Part shown: piece by piece, positions 41,706-53,037 of the stretch
Position numbering within the stretch: position 1 is the stretch's first letter
Layout of the letters: every line of letters begins with the position of its first letter
NCBI GenBank assembly: GCA_030278955.1
Contig: JAOANR010000005.1
Coordinates: 1,159,431-1,223,430 of the forward strand
Source of the DNA: Hygrophila difformis
Lineage: Eukaryota > Streptophyta > Magnoliopsida > Lamiales > Acanthaceae
Direction: 5' to 3'
Length of the DNA: 64,000 nt
Position numbers and translations under genes: made by a program
Notes under the pieces: generated by a model
Seen by the model: the letters and a program-made list of their open reading frames with translations, nothing else
Databases searched by the model: none
Told to the model about the DNA's origin: nothing

Positions 41706-42329
41706 GGAACAAAACATTCAGTTATGTTAACACCAACCTACTGGTAGCACGAACACCACTGTTAGAACTATCAACATCGTTGTGCCAAATGAATATGTAC
41801 GCACACTAGTTTCACATTCATACACACTTGCAATCATTCTTCACAAATTTGGACCCATGTCGGACCGCAATACAGTGGTTTTTCAGCACCCTACGAAATT
41901 GATCTGCATTTTTAAACTTTTGGCCTTCCCCTTTAAAAACATTAGCCCACACCACTGTTACATCCCCGTTGTCTTCCTCATCAAAGTTATCGCATTCATC
42001 ATCATCTTCCTTATCCGTGCTGCAACAAATAATTCAGCACTAACTGTCACTACACATACAGCAACCAAACACAACACTGTTTCGCAAATAACATCGCAAT
42101 TCTCAATGTCTGCACAAATATGCAGTGTGCAACATTTATTCCAATACAACATTACTATGCAAAAAACAACAACTTCCTCCACTATAACACGACATAGTAT
42201 GTAAAGATATATAATACAGCGCAAATACCTATAAAACACAAATGCACTTTACTAAATCACTATTCCATATGTTGAACATTAGAAATACGTATGATCTTTG
42301 CATTCAAAAGAAAAATACCGATTTACTTC
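41706..42329. other. Repeat-derived DNA between the two Ty3 elements
   Basis: No reliable gene. It contains AACACCACTGTT phrases, the reverse complement of the GTGGTGTT motif common at 29.4-31.6 kb, so it probably belongs to the same older repeat, split by the Tekay insertion. Confidence 0.5.
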
Positions 42330-44457
42330 TGATGGGTGATTTTCACCACTCATATTTTACCACAAGCGGATGGTTGTCATCAAGTAATAAAAACCGGTGA
42401 ATACCGGGTCGAACCCAAGGGAATTTCAGAATATTATTTCATTCCGGAGAAATTTTAATTGTTCTTAAGTTCATTAATTATATTTAATATACTTAAAAAG
42501 ATTCTGATTAATTCTAATGGTGATTTAATTAAAAATAGTGACGTTAAATTTAAAATAAAGCAAATTAAAATTATATTTAATAAGGATATAAATGGGAGAT
42601 GCTTGTAATATTTTAAATATTGCCATTTTATATAAAATAGAAATTGCATATTGATTTAGCATTTTCCAATGTCTAAAAAGATCAATTTCTTAAAATTAAT
42701 TATTTTATAAAGATTAAAAATATTATAATCTGCTAATAATCAAATTATGCTTAAACAGATTTCATGGAAGTTGATTAAATTATCTAACATTCTGCAATCA
42801 TTATTCTAGGCTTAAATTTGAGTCTTTCCCAAGCTTACAAATTTTCCTATAGCAATTAAAAGGCACTTTTCATTTCCCAAATCATTGTGCACATGCCAGA
42901 ATCCATTTATAATGTAATTTATTCCCAATTCCGGTACTAAAATATTAATTCTACTTTTTATCTCCCGATTTAGCAAAGCAGAAGTCACAGAATTGAATTC
43001 TAACATTTAATTATGCAGAACAGTGTAAATAATTTAACAATTATGGTAAAATAATAGCAAAACATGGTAAACTGGATTTAATTAATAGTATTAAAATGCA
43101 GACAGATTAGGATTAATGCCAGATTACTAAAAATAGGGAATTAAGATTGATCGATCATTTCAGGCTTTAGCAGATTAATAATTTGGATAGCAGATTTAGC
43201 AAAAGCGCAGAATATCGATTAATTTAATAGCATCTAACATATAATTCTAATACAGATTCTAACATCATAGCAGATTTATCCATTTTGAGCGATCAAAACA
43301 GATTACACTAACTTAATCGATTAAACAGCAGATTAATACCAAAACATAGAATTTCATGTCTACCATTTATACAGAATAGCGTTCAATCTAGAGTAGGCAT
43401 AATCGGACATTTTATCATAATTCCAGATTCCAATAGGAAACATCGACATATTATGTTACTTCCATAAAAGATAAATTCGTACTTCAAAGTGATTCTGAAC
43501 TCCCGTTCTAGAACACTTCTAACACGAACAATACAAAAATCCGTCTACAAATTAAGAACATGATAGCAGATTACATTTAGAGGCAAATTCAATTCATTAC
43601 AAAGCAAGAAAAAGAAAGGCAACACCTATGATAAGAAGAACTCGATCAGAACAGCATTCTGGCCAATTCCTCCGGCTTGATTTTGTGTTTCCGGCCTTCT
43701 TCTCCCATTTTCCAGATGATTTCAGAGAGTTTCTGTCGATGAATGGTAAGTCTTGTCTGAAGAAATGACGAAAAACGGACCTTAAAACCGTGTTCGGGAG
43801 GTTAGAAAACTGCTCAACCGCGACTGTGGCGCAAAAAGTGGCGCTCGGAAGAGGTTTTCGGCGCTACCAAGGAGCTGCGGCGCATACGGAGATTTTCCGA
43901 ATTTTCGAAAGTGGCGCAAAAAGTGGCGCAGAAGGGCACTTTTATGCGCCGCCAAGAAGGTGCGGTGCATTCTGACAATTTCCCAAATTTTACCCTGCGG
44001 CGCATTTTGTGGCGCTCCGGAGCAGTTTTAGGCGCCACCAAGCTATTGTGGCGCATCCTGAAGCTTTTTCCATCCGAAATTTTCCCAAGTGTTGAGGTGG
44101 CGCATAAAGTGGCGCTGGAGAGCATTTTTATGCGCCGGCATGCCTATGTGGCGCATTCTGGAGCCTTCCAGTGTTGAAAATTCCGAATTTTGCATCCTTT
44201 GACCTCCGAACATCTTCTTTCTTCATTTTAATGCCTGAAACATCATTGCAATATATTAGAATTGCCGAAGTCTTATTAAAAAGCATAAAACAAGGTAAAT
44301 TGGGCTTGGATAAGCTCAATTTAACCGGTCTTATTAATATTTACACATTACATGAAATATACACTAAAAAGCAGTAAAATAAGGTCTCATGCATGCAATT
44401 TAGGTTCATTTTATCATAATTTAAGCTTATTTAAATGTGGTTTCACAAGGTGCATCA
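42330..44457 (-). repeat. Athila 3' LTR
   Basis: 2,128 bp, about 99% identical by eye to 58019-60143. It contains a GGCGC array at 43826-44160. Confidence 0.96.
43826..44160. repeat. GGCGC-box tandem array in the 3' LTR, four units of about 85 bp
   Basis: Each unit begins GTGGCGCAAAAAGTGGCGC, continues to a TTTTAGGCGCCAC or TTTTATGCGCC box, and ends GTGGCGCATTCTG. The GGCGCCAC ... GTGGCGC pair inside each unit is an inverted repeat able to form a hairpin. The same array is in the other LTR and at two internal sites. Confidence 0.92.
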
Positions 44458-45916
44458 ACATCCTCACACTTAAATATTGCTCGTCCCTTGAGCAATGAGA
44501 TCAATTAGCACATCAACTTGCCAATCAAGATAATAAAGATAAAGTCTCTATAGTTCTGCCAAATCATAGATTTCAACAACAAAATGAGATAAGAGAGTTC
44601 AAAGTTTAATGTACTAGAACTAGGCAAATTGATATGCATCAGCTATTAGAACCAGATATCCAATGCACTTACAATACAGAAAACAGATTAATTATACCTA
44701 GCACTTAATATGGGAAAGTGAATAATGTAAATATGCTTTTCTATTCCAGTCTTTAAATATGCTCAATCTATGGCTAGGTTTCACTATATTCTAGACACTT
44801 TGGCTGAGTTGTAGACGGTTGAATTCCAAAAGCTACTCGTGTCACCGAATATGTGCCAGTCATCCAGTCAAGAGTTTATGAATTTTTATTTGATCACCCT
44901 CTTTTTCTTTTTTTTAATCTTGCATTCTTTAATTTTTCTTTTCTTTTTCTTTTTGCAAGATAACTTCTTGTTGTTGTTGTTGTTGTTGTTGTTGTTTTTT
45001 TTTTTTTTTTTTTTATTTAAGGGTTTCACTCTGACTTTATTTTAATTAAGCATTTAAAAAGACTTGGAACGAGCATATTTGTTTATAAATAATGATAACT
45101 TTCCACATGCTAAATAACTAGTCTAATTAATTAAATAGTTTTCTGCAAGGCAAATGGAATTGTCATCAATAGCTCAAACAACTTGCATAACAATTTGACA
45201 AAGTCTAGAACTTTAAACTAAGAAACCTAACACTCATTAAATTGTAAAATCGGATTAAAGCAGAACATTTAGACTTATTTGGATTTTCTCCAGATTGGCA
45301 ATGATGTGATAACCTCTAATTACTAGCACCACTGGGAAAACACAATTTAAATTTAAAATAACTAGTCATGCATGTACCATTTTATTCAAAGCATAGTAAA
45401 TAGTAAAATAAACTAAAATTAAATCAACTCAAGCTCTTACCATATTCTTCATGCAAATCGATAACATATAACATGAAAAGATCACACCTGGAATATGTAG
45501 ATCCTAGAAATTCTTTCACCGTATTGGATGTCCCATTTTTCTTGCTTCTCATGGCATATCATGCTTCTTTATAAATTTATATGGTATTTGCTCATACAAA
45601 AGATAATTGTTAGAACGCATGGTAATTTATAGATTCAAACAATTAAAATTCTATCCATTATTTATTTAATTCAGATTTTTACTATTTTATTTTATAAATT
45701 TCAGATTTTTGATTTTTAATAATTATTTTCATCCATTAAATAAACAAGGACATATTTAATTAAAATATCAAATTTCATAAATCTACCAAAAGCAAAATAC
45801 CACAAATTCTAGCAACTATTACATAAAGGAGCTAATTAAATAAGCAAAATAGTACCAAAATAATTCTAACTATTACAAATTGAACCAAAAAGGGAGCAAT
45901 CCTATCTAATCAAAAT
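44458..45916. other. Athila non-coding 3' region
   Basis: No ORF. It has a TTG microsatellite followed by a T-run (44967-45016). It is AT-rich and lies between accessory ORF A and the 3' LTR. Confidence 0.7.
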
Positions 45917-47374
45917 CTAGATTTCTAAAGATCCATCCGAATCACCTACTTCATCTTCCCTAGGAACATCATCATTCCCTGTAGAGCTCGAACTAGTAGT
46001 AGGAGGAATATATCGATCACATAGACTTTCAGACATGAAGAATTCAAGTCTACTGGAAAGTTGTGCAATTTGTGCTCGTGTACTATCCTCCTTCCTCTTC
46101 ATCTCCTCTCTAAGCTGATGAATCTCATAGGTCATCCTATTGATCGCAATCTCTGCAGGCTCTACCTTAGTACCAGATGTACTAGGTATATCAGGATGAC
46201 AAGTGGGTGCCCCACGGGATGTAGTAGGGTAACCAAGCTCTGCACACTTTACTCCAGGCTTATTATAGAAATTCTTGAAAGAGATAGGAGGCTTTGGCTT
46301 CACATCATGAGCATAGGCCGTCATATTCACTCCAGCTCTCTCACAAAGTGTCCAGATCAGTGCAGGAAATCCCAGCACAGTCCGTGCAGTGTCAGACGCC
46401 ATTTTATCCAACTCATATGCTATCATATCTCCAATGTCAATAGGCAACCCGTTCTTCACACAATACACAAAATAAAGCTCCTTTGCATTCGGTTGTGAAG
46501 TGTGCGAAGTAGGAAACACCTTATGCTTGTAGAGCAGGTAGATCTGATAAAGCGGTGCAGCCATTAAAGTGGCAACAACATTCTCCTTCTTCTCTCCTAT
46601 ATAGGCAACCTTCTTTTGAGTTTCGAACATCTCTTTCAAGATTCTTTTCTCCAATCCTGGTCCTCCTTCTTCCTCATGAATAGGGTCATGAAAGTGCTTC
46701 TTCTTCGTAGCCGGGCAAGAGACATCCACAGTACCATAAAGTTCATTGATTACTGCGGGACCATATGGCACAGGCACCCCCCTAATCCATGAAGTATAAT
46801 GACCATACTGAGCATTACATAGGAATTGTCTAGTAAGCTCCCAAGAATAAACTCCTTCCGGATGCGCAACAAATTTCATCCATCCTCGACTCATGAGAGC
46901 ATCATGAACCAAAAATCGCTCCATGTCAGCTTCAGTGAACCCTTTGTTCGGAATAATCCATCTTTCCACCATCTTCTGATAATAAGAATATGCGGTTTGA
47001 TTGATGAAAATAGCCGGATTAAAAGTATCTCCTATTAATTCTTCCAGAGGGGTAGTATCATTCTTTCTATTGTGACTCTTTCTCTTGGTTTTAGAATCAT
47101 GTGGAACTTCCGGTGAGATTTCCTCCGGGGATTCAGCGACATCTTCTTCTTGCTGTGGATCATCCTCCGTCGGTTGAGCAGAATTGAAAGAAGTATCGTA
47201 ACCATTATATGAATCGGGAGCTACCAGATTGTTCACATATATGTCTTCAGCACCCACAGCAGCCGGCTCCAGAATGGGTTCTCTAATATCTGGTGTCTGT
47301 GATGGGGCAGGCTCTGTGGCTTTCAATTTCTTTCCACCATTGTTTCTTGGGTTATTCTTTCTCTTTGTTCTCAT
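45917..47374 (-). CDS. Athila accessory ORF A (putative plant transposon protein domain)
   Basis: 485 aa, intact, starting MRTKRKNNPR with a basic nuclear-localisation-like N-terminus. An acidic low-complexity region runs to residue 110. The central domain (about 125-365) has the pattern KGFTEADMERFLVHDALMSR ... YSWELTRQFLCNA ... FPALIWTLCERAGV, which is found in Athila-type accessory ORFs and annotated in plants as a putative transposon protein. A coiled coil (about 405-445) and the phrase RLEFFMSESLCDRYIPP precede an acidic Ser-rich tail. Function is unknown. It occupies the place of the env-like ORF of Athila but shows no signal peptide or membrane segment. It is a paralogue of ORF B at 48445-50277 in the same element. 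Confidence 0.85.
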   Translation of the reverse strand: MRTKRKNNPRNNGGKKLKATEPAPSQTPDIREPILEPAAVGAEDIYVNNLVAPDSYNGYDTSFNSAQPTEDDPQQEEDVAESPEEISPEVPHDSKTKRKSHNRKNDTTPLEELIGDTFNPAIFINQTAYSYYQKMVERWIIPNKGFTEADMERFLVHDALMSRGWMKFVAHPEGVYSWELTRQFLCNAQYGHYTSWIRGVPVPYGPAVINELYGTVDVSCPATKKKHFHDPIHEEEGGPGLEKRILKEMFETQKKVAYIGEKKENVVATLMAAPLYQIYLLYKHKVFPTSHTSQPNAKELYFVYCVKNGLPIDIGDMIAYELDKMASDTARTVLGFPALIWTLCERAGVNMTAYAHDVKPKPPISFKNFYNKPGVKCAELGYPTTSRGAPTCHPDIPSTSGTKVEPAEIAINRMTYEIHQLREEMKRKEDSTRAQIAQLSSRLEFFMSESLCDRYIPPTTSSSSTGNDDVPREDEVGDSDGSLEI

Positions 47375-47661
47375 GGTGGCAGAATTTAGGAAGAAAGGAT
47401 TGAGATTGGAAAGCTAATTAAACTGGAAGAAGAGATAAATTGACAGATTTGAGAATGAGAGTGATGACCGATCGGTCATGTCTCTTTTAAAGGTGGTGAA
47501 ATCTTGATTTTGTTGAGATATGGTGGGATTGATTTAATCTAGATCCAAATGTACACTAAACATATGATTTGGAGTCAATATAAGGCTGTTTAGGATCCCA
47601 AAAATTGATTAGATATGATTTGAATATTTTGGATTCGCGAATTTTTGAAAAATTTGCGTCG

Positions 47662-48003
47662 GTGGCGCAAAAAGTGGCGCTGCGCTCCGAGGCCAATTTA
47701 GGCGCCACACAGCACGTGTGGTGCATTTTGAAAATAATATAAAATTTAAAATAAGCCATGGTGCAAAAAGTGGCGCTGAAAGGGGGTTTTATGCGCCACA
47801 AAGAAGGTGTGGCGCATCCTGAAGCAAAATTGGAAAAATTTCATTCTGCGGCGCAAAAAGTGGCGCTTCAAGGTAGATTTAGGCGCCACCAAGCACGTGT
47901 GGCGCATTTTGGAAAAACTTAGAAAAATTTCTAAGTTTTCTGGCGCATAAAGTGGCGCTGGCGGGCATTTTTAGGCGCCACAATGCCTATGTGGCGCATT
48001 CTG
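47662..48003. repeat. Internal GGCGC-box array upstream of accessory ORF A, four units
   Basis: Four units of the LTR-type array, the last (GGCGCATAAAGTGGCGCTGG ... CAATGCCTATGTGGCGCATTCTG) matching the last LTR unit especially closely. It lies about 290 bp upstream of the ORF A start in ORF sense, a promoter-like position. Confidence 0.9.
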
Positions 48004-48009
48004 TGCCAA

Positions 48010-48444
48010 TTCGAGCAGAATGTGTTTTTCCTAAGTTCTTCCCCATGATGTCCAAAATCTCCAAATCACTCAACAATACCAATTTCACTCCATTTACACC
48101 TCAATCTAGTTCAAGTAAACTTCATTGATCTTTTTACCAGTTCAAAACAACTCAATTTAGCATGCTATTGGTAAGAGCTACTTTATTGAATTTAAAAGCA
48201 ACTAAAAACCTTATAATCTATATAAACAACATCTAATACTCCATATAATCAAAAAGGGCATGAACAACAGAAATAGTATATCTAAGATAGCAAAAATAAT
48301 AAAAAGAAAGTAGAGTTAGGACAATTACAACTCAAAAGAAAATAACTAAAATGTAGCAAAATAACAATAGAGTCAAATACATAGGCCTATCAATACATAT
48401 CATCTATAGCGATCACAAGCCTATCTATCGCTCATCTCTCTCGC
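48010..48444. other. Spacer between accessory module B and the array of module A
   Basis: No gene. AT-rich; it would be the 3' UTR of ORF B. Confidence 0.6.
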
Positions 48445-50277
48445 TCAGTCTGCGTCCTCAGAATCATCATCATCGTTGTCTCCCACTTCTTCAGATCCAT
48501 CCCCAGCATCAGCATCCTCAGCATCATCATCTCCCTCATCGCTACCATCTCCCGAGCCAACATAGTCCTCGTCCTCATCGTCCTCAGAAGGTGTCTGAGG
48601 AGCGACATATCGCTGTCCTAGGCTCTGGGACATGAAATACTCCAGTCTGGCTGCATGGTAAGCCTGGGCTCTAGCATTCTTGGCTATCTGGTCAGCCAAG
48701 AAATTGTGTCTTTGAGCTGCAAGTAGAGCATGCTCATTCACTGTGTTCAGCAAGTTTTGCTGGTTCATCAATAAAGTCCTAGCCCAATCAGGCTCTCCCT
48801 GATACTGCTGTGACTACTGCGAGTGCTGTGGCTGCTGTGGTGCAGCTCTCCCTCGTCCTCTACCTCTGCCTCTACCACCTCGTGTACCCCGAGTGGACTG
48901 CGAAGGAGCCTCAGAATGCTCCTGGCTAGCCTGTGAAGGTGCAGGTGGTGGTGACTGCCTGGGCAACTCCCTCGGAAGTATCATAGGCTTGCACCTTATG
49001 CCAGGCAGCTTGAAATTCTTCTTACCAAATGGAATAGAGGGCCTCATCCTCCAATCTCTATCAAACTGCCCCATATCCACTCCTGCCCGTGCACAAAGCT
49101 GCCATATCAAGCTGGGGAACATAAGAGCTGATCTCTTAGACACCCCCGGTGTCTGTCTCAACTCAAGTGATATGAGCTCTCCCATGTTAACCGGGCTCCC
49201 CACCTTGATGCAGTATGGGACATACATATCCAAGGCAGTAGGTCCAGAGGTGTGAGTCGAAGGACTCAATCTAGATCTGTAAAACATGAGAAGCTGGTAC
49301 ATAGGTGCATCCATATCAGGCCCATGTAGCCTACTCATGTCATCATCATCATATGTTAGGACATCCTCCTGACCCTCAAACATCGACATCAATACAAGCT
49401 TCTTGAACTCCTCCCTATCATCAGCTCTCATCACTGGCTCCCAAAAGTCTCTGCCGTAAGGCACATCCACTACTCCAAAAAATTGGTTGATGTGCTGAGG
49501 AGTGATGGGTACTCTAACCCCAAAAATCCAAGAATCCTCCTCCTCAGCGTTGGCTAGAAACAACATAGTCAACTCCCACGAATATGATCCGGCTGGATGT
49601 CTAACGAATCTCTCCCAACCTCTGTATCTAATAGCATCACGGAGTAGAGGGTGCTGCAAATCTCTATCTGAAAATCCCCTATCAGCAATAATCCTCTTCT
49701 TGTGAAACCTCTTGTATAGCTCGTAGGCTCTGGCACTCCTAAACACAGTGGCATCAAATATGCCCGGGCTGACCTAAAACAACTCAGGGACATAGGCTCT
49801 AGGATCTTGCCTTTTCGGTCCTCCCCTATCCTGCTGCTCCTCCTGCTCCTCCTGATCAATCTCCTCATCTTCCTCCCCTCCTACAGCCTCAGGGACAGGC
49901 TCCTGTATGACTAGTGCTGCAGATCTCCCCCTCCTAGGTCGAGAGGAAGTGGAACTCGTGACAGGTGCCTTCCCCCGAGAGGCTCTAGATGGGGCCTGTG
50001 AATGATCGGACGTCTCAGGCTGAATGGGCTGATTAGGCTGGTCAGGCTGATTGACCTCCTGATGGTCATCAGCTGGCACTGTAGTATGTCTCGAGGATGC
50101 ACTACTCTTGGACTTGCTCCTCCTAAAATAGGAGAGAAGTCCCTTGAACTTGGAAGCACCTCCTGATCCCTGTGGATGATCCATCTGTACCAAATTTTTA
50201 GTGCGGAGTCTGCGAGTTTCAAAAAATATGCTCATCAGGAATAGGAGTAGGAATGCTATCCGGTGACTGTGGATCAT
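48445..50277 (-). pseudogene. Athila accessory ORF B, paralogue of ORF A, with two in-frame amber stops
   Basis: One reading frame from 50277 to 48445, split by TAG at 49774-49776 and TAG at 48814-48816. The likely start is the ATG of MDHPQGSGG at about 50190. A basic, Ser/Pro/Gln-rich N-terminus and acidic stretch are followed by the same central domain as ORF A (RGFSDRDLQHPLLRDAIRYR ... YSWELTMLFLANA ... FPSLIWQLCARAGVDM), then an Arg/Gly run (GGRGRGRGRGR) and the C-terminal RLEYFMSQSLGQRYVAP with an acidic tail. Homology to ORF A extends over the whole domain and C-terminal motif, but the two are clearly diverged. The second stop falls in a Gln-rich context (SQ-stop-SQQ), as expected from CAG to TAG. 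Confidence 0.82.
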
Positions 50278-50407
50278 AAATCCCCATTCTCCCCTCGGGC
50301 ATGGGTATATACCTATAACCCGATTTCTTAGGGAGGTTTGGAGGATTATACATTATTTCAGTACCTGGTTGTACAAAAAACTCTGGGTTAGTATCATATA
50401 TATGCAT
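50219..50407 (-). CDS. Small ORF preceding accessory ORF B, uncertain
   Basis: 62 codons (MHIYDTNPEF ... PDEHIF), overlapping the start of the ORF B frame by about 59 nt. It has no domain and may be an upstream ORF of the accessory transcript or part of an N-terminal exon. Confidence 0.35.
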   Translation of the reverse strand: MHIYDTNPEFFVQPGTEIMYNPPNLPKKSGYRYIPMPEGRMGIYDPQSPDSIPTPIPDEHIF

Positions 50408-51343
50408 TGCCTCCCATCCTCACACTTAAGTTTAAACCAAATGTTTAACTTAAGTGTTAAGTACAAAGCAAACATATACATCAACCTAGAATGTGGGATT
50501 TAGATAACTTAATGACCAAGATGTTGCAGTTTAAAAATTATGAATCCTAAACTTTGTTTAAACATAACACCCGTTTTATTTTAAAGTTTAAAATTCATGT
50601 TTCACATGTCTTTTTAATAAAAACTCCCTATTTTATTAAATTTTCACATTTAAAAACTAAAATAACCTAGACTATCACACTAATGCATTACAAATGGTTT
50701 AAATTAATATTTAAATCCATTCCAATTTATTCATATGATAAATTAACCTATTTAAATTAACTAAATTACAAATAAGAGAGTTTTTATCAAAACATGGTTC
50801 AATTATCTCACATTATGAAAAACATGGAATTTTTGACAAGAAAATAACTTTATATTTTTAATATAACTAAAATGACATATTCTAGTAATGTTTCATCCAT
50901 TTAATTAATAATTAATTTAAACTAATTTTCAGATTTAAAAATTCTCAAAAATTCCAACTTTTAATGTTAATCCAAAAATTTCACATTATGCATTCAAACC
51001 ATGTTCAACAACACTTGTTCATGCTAAAACTAGAATTTAGACAATCAAAATCAAATTTTATCCCACATTCTAAAAAAACCCAAAATTCAAGTAACAACAC
51101 CAATGCCAAAATTAATGCATTCCAAAGCACTAGAATATGATAATAATTAAATTAGGATAGCCATTCTTACTTAAATTGAAGGATTGGAACACTTTGAAGA
51201 GGAATCCCCAAATTTGAAGAACTAGGGTTGAAGAACCCTAATTTGATTCAAACAAAACAAAATTTGGGTTTTGGAATGAGAATTTGAACAATGTAGATAA
51301 GAATTGATAGAAAGAAACAAGAATTGGAAGAATTTTTACCAAA
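50408..51343. other. Non-coding leader of accessory module B
   Basis: AT-rich and without a supportable gene. In ORF sense it lies between the array at 51344-51830 and ORF B. Confidence 0.6.
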
Positions 51344-51830
51344 GTGGCGCAAATGTGTCGCTTGGAGAAGAAAAGTGGCGCTCGGTTGGAAGAGAAGGAA
51401 GAAGCTCTCGGTTGGAAAGAGGAAAAATGAGAAGAAAAAGTGATTTTTGGGATAAAAATCCCGTCCAGACCCGCGTCAGGGACCCAGACCCGCCGGGTCA
51501 TGCGCCAAAATGGCGCTTGGAGGCATGTTTCGGCGCCACTCAGTTGATGTGGCGCCTAGGCTTTTTCCAAAAAATTCTAAGTCTAAAAATGGCGCCTCCA
51601 ATGGCGCTCGGGAGCAATTTTATGCGCCACACATACTGTGTGGCGCATTACCTGACTGCAACTTTTTCCAAGTTTAAAAGTGGCGCAATTTTTGGCGCTC
51701 AAGAGCAGTTTTAGGCGCCACACAGTATGTGTGGCACATAAACTGACTCCAGATTTTTCAAAGGTTGAAATTGGCGCATAAAGTGGCGCCTGAGCTTGGT
51801 TTTAGGCGCCACCATGAAGGTGTGGCGCCT
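51344..51830. repeat. Internal GGCGC-box array upstream of accessory ORF B, about five units
   Basis: One degenerate and four clear units of the LTR-type array (GTGGCGCAATTTTTGGCGC, TTTTAGGCGCCACACAG, TGTGTGGCGCATT and similar). More diverged from the LTR arrays than the one before ORF A. Confidence 0.88.
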
Positions 51831-52314
51831 AAACGAGTCTGTGACACTCGAAATTCAGCTCAAACTCAACCAAAATGATAGTTCATTCAATCCCTAAGGT
51901 TAGCAAGTCAGATTTAGCATATATAGGCTCCTCAAATCCTTCCGGATCATAATTCTCCTCCTTAACTCATCACCGAGTCAAAATACACATGTCAAGATCA
52001 ATCCTCCAAGCACACATAAATCCATCATTTCTCAACATTTTGCTACTTATTCCACTTCCTAGGCATTGTCCTACTCAATTTATTGAACATATGCCATCAA
52101 CATAACATAAAATTTAAACAACATAATTAAAATAAAAACACATCTAACTTAAATTAAACAAGAGCAATAAAGCAAATAAAAGCACATAAACTATAAAGTG
52201 CAAAATATTTTTGTCTTTTTCTGTCATTTTATAATTTTTATTGGTTTTTATAAATTTAATAAATAAAAACTCAACATAATTAAACATGCAATGCAAATAC
52301 TTCAATAAGCAGAT
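51831..52314. other. Spacer between pol and accessory module B
   Basis: No gene. AT-rich sequence downstream of integrase in element sense. Confidence 0.6.
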
Positions 52315-53037
52315 TTAAACAACCAAAGGCATAACATTAATTTGTTCGATGAATTTAACTTCATCTCCAAAATAATGTTTAAGTCTTTGACCATTTACAG
52401 TAAATTCCCTTTCATCTTCAGCTTTTAAAACTACTGCACCATTATCCAACACCTTAACAATCCTAAAAGGTCCTGACCACTTTGTCTTCAATTTACCAGG
52501 AAACAGTTTAAATCTAGAATTATATAAAAGCACTAATTGTCCAGCTTCAAATACCTTAGGCCTAAGCATCTTATCATGATAAAGCTTTGTTCTCTCCTTA
52601 TAAATTAGAGCATTATCATAAGCTTGACGTCTAATTTCTTCTAATTCAGTAAGATCTATTTTCCTCTTTTCTTGAGCCTCTTTAAACTCAAAATTCAATT
52701 TCTTCATAGCCCAAAGTGATTTAAACTCAAGTTCAAAAGGTAAGTGACAAGCTTTACCATAAACTAATTTAAAAGGAGTCATACCTATAGGTGTTTTAAA
52801 AGCTGTCCTATAAGCCCACAATGCTTCATCTAACTTAAAAGCCCAATCTTTTCTAGATTTTCCTACCGTGGCTTCCAAAATCTTTTTAATCTCACGATTA
52901 GTGACTTCTACCTGACCATTGGCTTGAGGATGATAGGGTGTTGTTATCCTATGGTGAACATGAAATCTAGATAACAATTGATTAACAGTCCTATTAACAA
53001 AATGAGATCCACCATCACTAATGATCGCTTTAGGCAC
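52315..53037 (-). pseudogene. Athila integrase C-terminal part
   Basis: 240 codons continuing integrase after a frameshift near 53000-53060. It contains the second catalytic Asp ([11 protein letters not shown]), the catalytic Glu context ([15 protein letters not shown]) and the C-terminal GPF-type region ([16 protein letters not shown]). No chromodomain, as expected for Athila. Confidence 0.9.

Noticed and set aside
43782..44177. Several ORFs of about 60-100 codons in the Athila LTRs (repeated at 59468-59863)
   Set aside because: They arise from the GGCGC-box repeat array on both strands and have no independent support.
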